64,000 nt of DNA from contig JAPDFW010000125.1 of NCBI GenBank assembly GCA_028826165.1, forward strand, positions 716,001-780,000. Direction: 5' to 3'. The DNA comes from Anaeramoeba ignava (taxonomy: Eukaryota > Metamonada > Anaeramoebidae). This document shows positions 9,934 through 21,055 of the stretch, in pieces. Each line of letters begins with the position of its first letter. The stretch's first letter is position 1. Below the pieces are notes generated by a model that was not told the DNA's origin, did no database searches, and saw only the letters and a program-made list of their open reading frames with translations. The position numbers were made by a program, and so were the translations under genes.

Positions 9934-12900
9934 ATGTTAGCGGTTAAAAGAGCATTAAAACAATTTCAACCAAAAATTCAAGAAGCAGCAAATCGAATCT
10001 CTTCATTAATTGGAAAAACACTTGAATTTTTCTTTGATTGGGATGAATTTATGAAATCATCAACAGTAAACAAAGAAGAAAAACCAAAAATCATTGAATT
10101 AGTTGTTGAACGATATATTCCAAACATTGAAGCTGCGTAAGAATAAATAATTCAAACATTTTTTTAAATTTTGAAAGCAAAAAAATTTTTTTTTATTTTT
10201 AACATTCTTATTCTCATTTACCATTATAATTATAATTATAATTATAAATGAATTTTAATTTTAAATTTAATTTTAATTATAATTATAATTTTAATTTTAA
10301 TTTTAATTTTAATTTTAATTTTAATTTTAATTTTAATTTTAATTTTAATTTTAATTTTAATTATAATTTTGAATTTTAATTTTAATTTTAATTTTAATTT
10401 TAATTTTAATTTTAATTTTAATTTTAATTTTAAATTATAATTTTAATTTTAATTTTAATTTTAAGTCAATTTTAATTTTAATTTTAATTTTAATTTTGAT
10501 TTTAAATTTAATTTTAATTTTAATTTTAAATTTAATTTTAATTTTAATTTTAAATTTAATTTTAATTTTAATTTTAATTTGATTTTGAATTTTAATTTTG
10601 ATTTTAATTTTAATTTTAATTTTAATTTTTGAATTTTAATTTTAAATTTTTAATTTTAATTTTAATTTTGATTTTAATTTTAATTTTAATTTTAATTTTA
10701 ATTTTAATTTTAATTTTAATTTTTAATTTTAATTTTAATTTTAATTTTAATTTTAATTTTTATTTTTTAAATTTTTAAATGATTTTTAATTTTGATTTTA
10801 ATTTTAATTTTTAATTTTAATTTTAATTTTTTAATTTTAAATTTTTTTAATTTTAATTTTTTAATTTTAATTTTAATTTTAATTTTATTTAATTTTTATT
10901 TTTAATTTTAATTTAATTTTAATTTTAATTATAATTTTTAATTTTATTTTTTTTAATTTAAATTTTGATTTTAATTTTATTTTAATTTTAATTTTTTTTT
11001 AATTTTAATTTTAATTTTAATTTTAATTTTATTAAATTTTGATTTTAATTTTAATTTTAATTTTAATTTTAAATTTTGATTTTAATTTTAATTTTAATTT
11101 TAATTTTAATTTTGATTTTAATTTTAATTTTAATTTTAATTTTAATTTTAATTTTAATTTTAATTTTAAATTTTAATTTTAATTTTAATTTTAATTTTAA
11201 TTTTAAATTATAATTTTAATTTTAATTAGAATTACAGAAATTGTTAAAGAAAAACCAGGACAAAAAGTGATGTCTGTTATTGAGAAAATTATTATTCGAA
11301 TTATCACAAATCAAACTGATGTAACTAATTTCTCGTTTACATTTGAAGATGAAGATACAACACTTGTTTTTAATGTTTTACCTGCTCAAATGTATTACAG
11401 TTCTTCTGGTTTAGTTACTCCTCTCAAAAAATTATTGGATAATGCTTATAATCTCAATGTTTGGGATAAACAATCTCAAGCTAAACCAATTATTGATGAA
11501 TTTAAAAAGAAATTTACTCAATTAATCGGGGTTGAAGAAGTTAAATTTAATATTAAATTGAATTTTAAAGAGTAATTTTCTCAAAATCAAATTAATTTAA
11601 AATTAAAATTCAAATCAAAATTAAATTTTAAAATTTAAATTAAAATTCAATTCAAAATCAAAATTAAAATCAAAATCAAAATCAAAATCAAAATTTAAAA
11701 TCAAATCAAAAACAAAATCAAAATCAAAATTTAAAATCAAAATCAAAAAAAATCAAATTTAAAATCAAATTTTAAAAATTAAAATAAAAATTAAAATTAA
11801 AATTAAAATCAAATTTAAAATTAAAATTAAAAATTAAAATTTAAAATTAAAATTCAAAATTAAAAATTAAAATTTAAAATTAAAATCAAATTTAAAATCA
11901 AATTAAAAATTAAAATCAAAATTTAAAATTAAAATTAAAATTAAAATTAAAATTACAAAAAATTAAAATCAAAATTAAAATTAAATTTAAAATCAAAATT
12001 AAAATTCAAAATCAAAATTAAAATTAAAATTAAAATTATAATTAAAATTAAAATTTAAAATCAAAATTAAAATTAAATTTAAAATTTAAAATCAAAATTA
12101 AAATTAAATTTAAAATTTAATTAAAATCAAATTCAATTCAAAATTAAAATTAGATTCCTTAAAAGTGAATCGGTTTCACAAGATGATAAAGGCAAAATCT
12201 TTGATTTAACAAAAGATCGATATTTACCAAACATTTATTCAGCTTTTCAAGAAATTTCACAAGATCTTATTGGAAAAAACATTTTCAAAAACATTTCCAA
12301 ACTTACAATCTTAATTCATGTTGATTCAACAACTCAATCCAATTTCTCATTCACTCTTGATGATCAATTAACAACTTTAGTTTTTCATATTCTTGCTAAA
12401 CAAATTTATTATTCTTCAAGTGGCTTAGCTAGACCTTTAAGAAAAATTTTAGATGATAATTATAACTTGAATATTCTTTTGGCTTTGGAAGAGAATAATA
12501 AAAAGATTACTCAATTTGCTGAACAATTTTCTAAACTTCCTGGTGTTGAAGACTCTTTTCAAATTTTCATGGATGTTCAACAGTATATTTTCAATATCAA
12601 TTTTAAATTTAAATATCAATTTAAATATCAATTTAAATATCAATATCAATATCAATTTAAATATCAATTTCAATTTAAATATCAATTTAAATATCAATTT
12701 AAATATAAATTTAAATATCAATTTTAATATCAATATTAATATCAATATCAATTTAAATATCAATTTAAATATCAATATCAATATCAATTTAGATATCAAT
12801 TTAAATATCAATTTAAATATCAATTTAAATATCAATTTAAATATCAAATTTAAATATCAAATTTAAATATCAATTTAAATATCAATATCAATATCAATTT

Positions 12901-15431
12901 CAATATCAATTTAAATATTAATTTCAATTTCAATATTAATTTCAATTTAAATATCAATTTAAATATCAATTTAAATTTCAAAATAAAAAATTCAAATAAA
13001 TTTAAAATAGATTTCTATTTTCACAAGATGTTTCACAAGATGATAAAGGAAAAATTTATTCTTTAGCAACGGATCGATATTTACCAAACATTTTAAAAGC
13101 ATATCAAACAATTTCCGAGACTGTTGCTGGACAAAAGATTCTATCATTAATTCCAAAACTTGTTCTTCGTGTTCACACTGAATCAAAAGATATTTCCAAT
13201 TTTTCTTTCAGTTTTGAAGATGATGATAAAACAATTGTTTTTCATATTCTTGCTAAGCAAATCTATTATTCTTCGAGTGGTTTGGAAAGATCTTTTAGAG
13301 CTATTCTTGATAATACTTATAATCTTAATATTTGGGAAAGTTCTTCAAAATATGAACCTATTATTAATGGTTTTTCTCAGAAATTTGCTGAATGTATTAA
13401 CAGTCAAAATCCTATTTCAATTAGACTTGAAATGAAAGCGTAATTACAAAATAAATATTAATTTTAATATCAAAATCAATTTCAAAATCAATTTCAAAAT
13501 CAATTTCAAAATCAATTTCAAAATCAATTTAAATATCAATTTCAATTTAAATATCAAATTAAATATCAATTTCAATTTAAATATCAATTTCAAAATCAAT
13601 TTTAATATCAAATTAAATATCAGTATCAAATTCAATTTTAATTTCAATTTAAATTTTAATATCAAATTCAATTTTAATTTTAATATCAAATTAAATATCA
13701 AATTCAATTTTAATATCAATATCAAATTCAATTTAAATATCAAATTCAATTTCAATTTTAATTTCAATTTTAAAATCAATTTTAATTTAAATATCAAATT
13801 CAATTTCAATATCAATTTCAATTCTAATATCAATATCAATTCAATTTAAATATCAATTTTAATATCAAATTCAATTTAAATATCAATTTCAATATCAAAT
13901 TCAATTTAAATATCAAATTCAATTTTAATATCAATTTTAATATCAATTTTAATATCAATTTCAATATCAATATCAATTTCAATTTAAATATCAATTTCAA
14001 AATCAATTTCAAAATCAATTTAAATATCAATTTTAATTTTAATATCAAATTAAATATCAATTTTAATATCAATTTAAATATCAATTTAAATATCAAATTA
14101 AATATCAAATTCAATATCAATTTAAATATCAATTTAAATATCAATTTTAATATCAATTTAAATATCAATTCAATTTAAATTTCAATATCAATCCAAATAT
14201 CAAATTTAATATCAATTTCAATTTAAATATCAAATTCAATATCAAATTTAATTTCAATTTCAATTTCAATTCCAAATTTAATATCAAATTCAAATTTCAA
14301 TTTAAATATAAATTTTAATTTTAATATAAAAATATAGATTCCTTAAATCTGAATCAGTTCCTCAAGATAATAAAGGAAAAGTTTTCCAACTTATTAGTGA
14401 AAGATTTTTACCAAATATTTACAAAGCTTATGAAACAATTGCTGTTAATGATATTTCTAAACAAGCACTTCAATTATTTCATGATATTTTAATAACATTT
14501 GTTCCAAAAGATGCTTCAAAATCAAATTTCTCATTTGAATATGATCCAGAAAATTCACTTTTAATCTTTAATATTGTTTTTGATCAAGTAAATTTTAATC
14601 AAATTTAAAATTCAAATTAAATCAAAAAAATTCAAATTAAAAATTTGAAAATTAAAAATTCAATTAAATCAAAAAAATTAAAATTAAAATTAAAAATTTG
14701 AAATTTAAAAATTCAATTAAATCAAAAAAATTCAAATTAAAAATTAAAAAATTTTCTTTTGTTTTTTTTTTGCTTTCTTCATTTTAGATCTTTTACTCAA
14801 GTTCAGGTTTAGAAAGACCACTTAGAACTCTTTTAAACCAAATCTTCTACTTGAATATCAAATTAGAAATTGAACAACTTCAACCAGCTCTTCAAGAAGC
14901 ATCTTTGAAAATCAGTCAAATCATTTCAAATCCATTTTATATCCTTGTTGAATACAATCAATTAATCGCTGATACAAGTGTGGATGTTGACCAAAAAGCT
15001 TCTGCAATCAAATTGGCAAGAGAACGTTATTTACCTAAAATTATTTCACCTGATTCTGGAATTCCTCATGTTTGTCGTGATTCAGATGGTATTGAAGCAA
15101 TGCAAATGTTCACAAAATTCATCATTACTTTCGATAAGAATGACCAAGTTTCAAATTTTCGTAAATATTTTAAAAAGAAAAATAAAAAATTCTCACTTTT
15201 TTTTTTGCCTGTTTTTTATTAATTTTATTTTTAATTTTTTTTATAGAAATTACAATGGATGAAAATGAAGGAATTTTATATTTCTGGGTTAAACCAAGTC
15301 AGGTAAATATTCAGTTAATTTTTAATTTAATTTTTAATTTAATTTTAAATTTTTAATTTTAATTTAATTTAATTTAGATTTTTTATTCTCCACCTTCAAA
15401 TATCGCAAATTTAATCGAGAAATTACTTTAA
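9934..15431 (+). CDS. 711-residue modular protein of unknown family, eight exons
   Basis: Exons: 9934-10136, 11230-11571, 12154-12582, 13011-13439, 14338-14587, 14788-15160, 15247-15302, 15378-15431. They sum to 2136 nt, in frame at every junction. I do not recognise the family. The product is about five copies of a ~143-residue module starting near residues 39, 183, 326, 469 and 607, the last one shortened. Each module runs: [F-x-K-S-x-S-V-S-Q-D-D-K-G-K-I], [RYLPNI..A], a helical stretch, [NFSF..dd....VFhIlakQIYYSSSGL], [LDNxYNLN]. Exons 3 and 4 are both exactly 429 nt with phase-2 borders, so whole modules were duplicated as exons. No signal peptide or membrane segment is visible. The first four introns are inflated by repeats; the last two are compact (86 and 75 bp). 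Location and partners are unknown. Confidence 0.8.
10137..11229 (+). repeat. inflated intron 1 of the modular gene, (AATTTT)n
   Basis: 1093-bp intron, donor GTAAGA, acceptor TTAG. Filled with an imperfect AATTTT hexamer, with short Phe/Leu-type phase slips. No coding signal on either strand. Confidence 0.85.
11572..12153 (+). repeat. inflated intron 2 of the modular gene, (AAAATC/AAAATT)n
   Basis: 582-bp intron, donor GTAATT, acceptor TTAG. The donor G is the last base of GAG just before an in-frame TAA. Filled by A-rich hexamers, opposite in strand composition to intron 1 of the same gene. Confidence 0.85.
12583..13010 (+). repeat. inflated intron 3 of the modular gene, (AAATATCAATTT)n
   Basis: 428-bp intron, donor GTATAT, acceptor ATAG. 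Built from a 12-mer AATATCAATTTA and its 6-bp half ATATCA. Confidence 0.85.
13440..14337 (+). repeat. inflated intron 4 of the modular gene, (AATATCAAATTC)n
   Basis: 898-bp intron, donor GTAATT, acceptor ATAG. Same word family as intron 3 (AATATCAATTTA and AATATCAAATTC), suggesting that the repeat seed was copied with the duplicated exon. Confidence 0.85.
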
Positions 15432-15603
15432 ATTACTTAATTAATTTTCATTTTTTTTTCAAATTTTCTTTTTAATTTTTCTTTTAATTTTTCATTTCAA
15501 AAAAAAAGCAAAGTTGGATAATCCAAATTAAAAGAGAAAATTTTCAAATTCCACTTTTTTTTTTCCATTTTTTTTTTATTACATATAAAACTTTTTTTTT
15601 TTT

Positions 15604-16782
15604 TTAAAGAAAATCATTCCCTAAAGAATTAGTGAAATATCGTTGAATTTCTTCTCTTGTTGCTCTTAATTGTGCCATATGAGAAATTTCTTGATCGATC
15701 CAAGGATTTTCAGAAAATGTCAAATATTCCAATGATTGGCATAAAGCAAGTTCGATTGGAAAAATTTGGATTTGATTATAAGAACAGTTGAAGAGTTTCA
15801 ATTTTTTCATTTGAAGGAATTGAAGAGGAAGATGAGTAATTCTGTTATTATCGATCCAAATTTTAGTACAATTTTCAAGTTGAGTAATTGAATCAACTTG
15901 GCTTAAGTGATTAAAAGAAAGATAAATTTTCTTAAGAAATTTCCATTGATGAATTTCTTTTGGAAATTGAGTTAATTCGTTATTGAACAGATTCAGCATT
16001 CTTAAGTTTTTGAATTGCAATAAAGAATCTATTGAAGAAAAACGATTGAAACTTAAATCAAGTTTGATTAATTTTGGATCATTATTCAAAACGGGGATTG
16101 AAGAGATTTGGTTATAAGATAATAGCAGGTATTCAAGTTGATCAATAAATTGAATTATTTCAGGAGAATCAAGACTGGAAATCAAATTGCTGTCCATGTT
16201 CAATTTTATCAGTTTGGGAAGCTTGAGAATTTCAGGTGGAATTGTGTTAAAATTGTTGAATCCAAGATTAAGTTCTTCTAATTCAACAAGTTCTGAAAAT
16301 TCCTTATCAAGATTTGCCAATCCAATTGTTTCTAAATGTAAAACCTTCAATTTTCTGCATTGTGAGACAATTTGCAAGTTGGAAAATAATTTGCAAGAAA
16401 TCAAACGAAAATCAGTCAAATTTTGGAACTTTTTCATGTTGGTTAATTCATTTCTTAAATTGAAAGTAAGAAACATTTGAGAAAAACGAAGTGATTGAAC
16501 AACTGGGCATTTTTTAGAAATCAAAGAGAGAATATCGTCTATTGACATTTTAGATGTTAGAGCTTTTGGCCAGTGCAAGATAAAGGATCTTAATTGTTTT
16601 GTTCTTGAAAATAATTTGGAAAGTTGAAATCGAGATATTTTTTGTTGATCTATAAATATTTCTCGCCATAATGATGCGTGAAATGAAGCTTCTTTCCATT
16701 TTTTGCAAACTTGTGCTGTTATACAAAGTTTACTTTTTGGAAGGAATGTGAAAATATAAATCAATAATTCAAAAAGTAACAT
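15604..16782 (-). CDS. F-box/leucine-rich-repeat protein
   Basis: Intact 392-residue intronless frame. Residues 1-45 look like an F-box (LLIYIFTFLPKSKLCITAQV, then CKKWKEASFHASLW). From about 110 to 375 there are at least ten leucine-rich repeats (LEELNLGFNNFNTIP, LIKLNMDSNLISSL, LEYLLLSYNQISSIP and so on). F-box/LRR proteins usually present substrates to SCF ubiquitin ligases through Skp1; that role is inferred from the family. The F-box lacks the usual leading LP, so its Skp1 contact is less certain. It ends 172 bp from the convergent modular gene. A T-rich leader lies directly upstream of the ATG. Confidence 0.85.
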   Translation of the reverse strand: MLLFELLIYIFTFLPKSKLCITAQVCKKWKEASFHASLWREIFIDQQKISRFQLSKLFSRTKQLRSFILHWPKALTSKMSIDDILSLISKKCPVVQSLRFSQMFLTFNLRNELTNMKKFQNLTDFRLISCKLFSNLQIVSQCRKLKVLHLETIGLANLDKEFSELVELEELNLGFNNFNTIPPEILKLPKLIKLNMDSNLISSLDSPEIIQFIDQLEYLLLSYNQISSIPVLNNDPKLIKLDLSFNRFSSIDSLLQFKNLRMLNLFNNELTQFPKEIHQWKFLKKIYLSFNHLSQVDSITQLENCTKIWIDNNRITHLPLQFLQMKKLKLFNCSYNQIQIFPIELALCQSLEYLTFSENPWIDQEISHMAQLRATREEIQRYFTNSLGNDFL

Positions 16783-16917
16783 TTTTTTCTTATGAAATGA
16801 AAAAAATAGATTTTAATTTAAAAATTGTTTTGTTTTTTCTAAAATGAATAAATGATGTAATTATTTGAATTTTTTGAGTTTTTGTTTTAAATCATTTTTT
16901 AAATATGAAATTAATTT

Positions 16918-17400
16918 GATTTATAATTTAAATATAAATCAAATCTATTTTTATTAATAATAATTTTATAAATAAAAAATATTATTAATTTTATATTGTT
17001 TTTAAATATAATTTAAATAGATATTAATAATATAAAATTAATATATTTATAATTTAATTTCATTTTATAATTTAAATATAAATTAAATCTATTTTTATTA
17101 ATAATAATTTTATAAATAAAAAATATTATTAATTTTATATTATATTTTAAATATAATTTAAATAGATATTAATAATATAAAATTAATATATTTATAATTT
17201 AATTTCATTTTATAATTTAAATATAAATTAAATCTCATTTTTATTAATAATAATTTTATAAATAGAAAATATTAATTAATTTTATATTATTTTTAAATAT
17301 AATTTAAATAGATATTAATAATATAAAATTAATATATTTATAATTTAATTTCATTTTATAATTTAAATATAAATTAAATCTCATTTTATTAATAATAAAT
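16918..17400. repeat. ~145-bp tandem repeat, about 3.3 copies
   Basis: A unit containing ATTTAAATATAAATTAAATC, then ATTAATAATAATTTTATAAA, then TAAATAGATATTAATAATA recurs with the AAATCT word at about 16941, 17085, 17230 and 17376 (spacing 144-146 bp). It lies between the F-box/LRR gene and TFIIS (divergent). Unlike the 6-16-bp arrays it is a true minisatellite. No gene is seen in 16783-17559. Confidence 0.85.
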
Positions 17401-17559
17401 TTTTAAATGGAAAATTACTTTAACTAATTTTAACAATTTTTTCAATAAAATAAAACAAGAATTTGCACAAAAAAATAAACTATTCAATAAAAGAAGAAAA
17501 AAAATGAAAAAAAATTTTTTTAATTGATTTTCATTTTTTTTCATTTTTATTTTTTTAAT

Positions 17560-20500
17560 ATGTCAATTACTCAAGAAGATATTATTCAAATTAAACAAGA
17601 AATTGCAAAAATCCAAAAACAAGATCCTCAAATAGAAAAAGTAAAAAGATTTATAAATAAAAAATCAAAAAAATTTTCAATTAAAAATCATTTAAAATGG
17701 AAAAAAAATTTTTTTCAATTTTTTTCAATTAAAAAAAGAATGAAGAAAAAGTAATTGATATGATAAATAGATTAAATGAGATGAACATGAATTTAGATAT
17801 TTTAAAGAAAACGAAGATAGGATTTATAATAAACAAATTGCGTGGGAATACCAACCAAAAAGTTCAAACGGAAGCAAGAAAATTATTTACAAAATGGAGG
17901 AAGATTTATGAAAATTCCAAAAATAAAAACAACAAAAATTCGGAAACAAATTCACCTTCAATAAAGAAACAAACAAAAATTGTTTCCGATGGAATTAATC
18001 AAATTAATTCAACAGGAAATCCTCAAAGAAATCGATTCCAAAATCTTTTATGTGAAGATTTAAAAAAAATTGAAGCAAAAATTCAATTAAACAATCAATT
18101 AAACAATCAATTAAAAAATCAATTAAAAAATTCGACTGGTTTTCAAAAAACTGCTGAATTTCTTGCTGAAGAAATTGAAAATGGTATTCCCTTTTTCTCT
18201 GTTGTTTATTTAAAATCAAAATTCATTTATAAAATTAAAATTATTAAAATTCATTTATAAAATTAAAATTAAAATTAAAATTAAAATTAAAATTAAAATT
18301 AAAATCAAAATTCATTTATGAAATTAAAATTAAAATTAAAATTAAAATTAAAATTAAAATTAAAATTAAAATTAAAATTAAAATTAAAATCAAAATTAAA
18401 ATTAAAATTAAAATCAAAATTAAAATTAAAATTAAATTTAAAATTTAAAATTAAAATTAAAAATTAAAATTATTAAAATTAAAATTAAAATTAAAATTCA
18501 TTTAAAATTAAAATTAAAATTAAAATCAAAATTAAAATTAAAATTGAAATTAAAATTAAAATTAAAATTAAAATTCATTTATAAAATTAAAATTAAATTT
18601 TGAAATTAAAATTAATTTTGAAATTAAAATTAAAATTAAAATTAAAATTAAAAATTAAAATTAAAATTAAAATTAAAATTAAAATCGGATAAAAATTAAA
18701 ATTGAAAAATGATAGCATTATTCGAAATATATGGAGAAGTAAATGATAAATATAAAGAAAAATACCGGAAAATTGGGTTTATTTTAACAGAAAATAAATC
18801 TGTAAGAGAGGATATAAAAAGGAAAATATTTTCAGGAGAAATCACACCAAAAGAATTTTGTGAAATGAAAGATGAAGATTTTATGACAAGTGAAAAAAAA
18901 CAAGAAATTAAAGATTTAGAAAAACAAGCATTTGAAAGTGCAATGGCTCCTCAGCCAACTCAAGTTACTACTACTGAATTCCGTTGTGGAAGATGCGGTA
19001 AAAGGCAATGCAAAGTTTGGCAAAGACAAACAAGATCTGCTGATGAACCTGCTACTACTTATGTTCGTATGTGTTTATTTTTTAATCCAAAAAATAAATA
19101 TTATTTTGAAATAAATATTATTTAATCTAAATATTATTTAATCTAAATATTATTTTGAAATAAATATTATTTAATCTAAATATTATTTTGAAATAAATAT
19201 TATTTAATCTAAATATTATTTAATCTAAATATTATTTTGAAATAAATATTATTTAATCTAAATATTATTTAATCTAAATATTATTTAATCTAAATATTAT
19301 TTAATCCAAATATTATTTAATCTAAATATTATTTAATCTAAAAAATTATTTAATCTAAATATTATTTTAATCCAAAATATTTAATCTAAAATATTATTTT
19401 TAACTAAATATTATTTTTGAAATAAATATTATTTTGAAATAAATATTATTTAATCTAAATATTATTTTAAATCTAAATATTATTTAATCTAAATATTATT
19501 TAATCTAAATATTATTTAATCTAAATATTATTGAAATAAATATTATTTAATCTAAATATTATTTAATCTAAATATTATTTATTTAATCCAAATATTATTG
19601 AAATAAATATTATTTAATCTAAAAATTATTTAATCTAAATATTATTTAATCTAAATATTATTTAATCCAAATATTATTTAATCTAAATATTATTTAATCC
19701 AAATATTATTTAATCTAAATATTATTTTTGAAATAAATATTATTTAATCTAAATATTATTTAATCCAAATATTTTTAATCCAAAATAAATATTATTTAAT
19801 CTAAATATTATTATTTAATCTAAATATTATTTAATCCAAATATTTTTAATCCAAAATAAATATTATTTAATCTAAATATTATTTAATAATCTAAATATTA
19901 TTTAATCCTAAATATTATTTAATCTAAATATTATTTAATCTAAAAATTATTTAATCTAAATATTATTTAATCTAAATATTATTTAATCAAAATATTATTT
20001 AATCAAAATATTATTTAATCCAAAAAAATATTATTTAAAACTAAATATTATTTTTAATCTAAATATTATTATTTAATCTAAATATTATTTAATCCTAAAT
20101 ATTATTTAATCCAAATATTATTGAAATAAATATTATTTAATCCAAATATTATTTTGAAATAAATATTATTTAATCTATATTATTTAATCTAAATATTATT
20201 TTGAAATAAATATTATTTAATCTAAATATTATTGAAATAAATATTATTTAATCAAAATATTATTTAATCAAAATATTATTCTGAAATAAATATTATTTTA
20301 ATCTAAATATTATTATGAAAAATATTATTTAATCAAAATATTATTTTGAAATAAATATTATTTAATCTAAATATTATTTAATAATCCAAATATTATTTTG
20401 AAATAAATATTATTTAATCTAAATATTATTTAATCTAAATATTATTTTGAAATAAATATTAATTAATCTAAATATTATTTAATCTAAATATTATTTAATC

Positions 20501-20734
20501 TAAATATTATTTAATCTAAATATTATTTAATCTAAATATTATTTAAATTATTTAATTTATTTAAATTATTTAAATTATTTAAATTATTTAATCTAAAAAA
20601 TTATTTAATCTAAATATTATTTAATCTAAATATTATTTAATCTAAAAATTATTTAAATTATTTAAATTATTTATTGATTGATTTATTTTTTCTTGCTAGA
20701 ATGTACTAATTGCTTAAATATGTGGAAGTTTTGA
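17560..20734 (+). CDS. TFIIS: transcription elongation factor TFIIS
   Basis: Four exons: 17560-17640, 17739-18183, 18716-19066, 20700-20734; 912 nt, 303 residues, the usual length for TFIIS. N-terminal LW domain residues ~1-75 (TKIGFIINKLRG, ARKLFTKWRKIYE). Central Pol II-binding domain ~130-240 (FQNLLCEDLKKIE, AEEIENALFEIYG, YRKIGFILTENK). C-terminal zinc ribbon ~260-303 with CGRC and CTNC metal ligands and the RSADEP loop, whose Asp-Glu pair stimulates transcript cleavage by RNA polymerase II. The last exon is only 35 nt and supplies the second Cys pair (CTNCLNMWKF), so splicing of the 1.6-kb repeat intron is essential for activity. Nuclear. Confidence 0.93.
18184..18715 (+). repeat. inflated TFIIS intron 2, (AAAATT)n with ATCGGATAAA
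   Basis: 532-bp intron, donor GTATTC, acceptor GATAG. AAAATT hexamers with interspersed ATTCATTTATAAAATTAAAA words. It contains one ATCGGATAAA word near 18684, a word that recurs in distant repeats of this window. Confidence 0.85.
19067..20699 (+). repeat. inflated TFIIS intron 3, (AATCTAAATATTATTT)n
   Basis: 1633-bp intron, donor GTATGT, acceptor GCTAG. More than 90% is a 16-mer AATCTAAATATTATTT, with AATCC, AATCA and TGAAATAAATATT variants. The longest intron in the window. Confidence 0.9.
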
Positions 20735-21055
20735 ATTTGGAAAAAGATTTGAAAAAGAGAAGAAAAAAGAAAAAAATAAAAGCAATTATAATAATTAAAG
20801 ATAGAAAAAAAAGAATAAATAAAAATAATAAAAAAATTTTTCCCTTTTTTTAATTTAAATTTTTTATTTTTTTTTTAATTAAATTTTTAATAAAAAAAAA
20901 GGAGAAAAAAAAATTTTTTCCTTTTTTAATTTAAATTTTTTTTTTTCATTTTTTTTCTTTTTTATTCTTTATTCTTTTTTATTCTTTATTATCATTTTCA
21001 ATTTGATTTTCATTTTCAATTTGATTTTCAATTTCAATTTGATTTAAATTTTGTA
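20735..21055. other. intergenic, TFIIS to GCN5
   Basis: No gene seen. Purine-rich tract (GAAAAAGAGAAGAAAAAAG), then A-rich DNA, then T-rich DNA with TTCATTTTTTTTCTTTTTTA near 20946 (the start-proximal pattern). A short (ATTTTCAATTTG)n array abuts the GCN5 ATG. Confidence 0.6.

Noticed and set aside
11573-11575. Stop codon after exon 2 of the modular gene (also 10138-10140 and 13440-13442)
   Set aside because: Each stop overlaps a GTAA donor; splicing at the G joins the next module exactly in frame, repeated at three equivalent borders.
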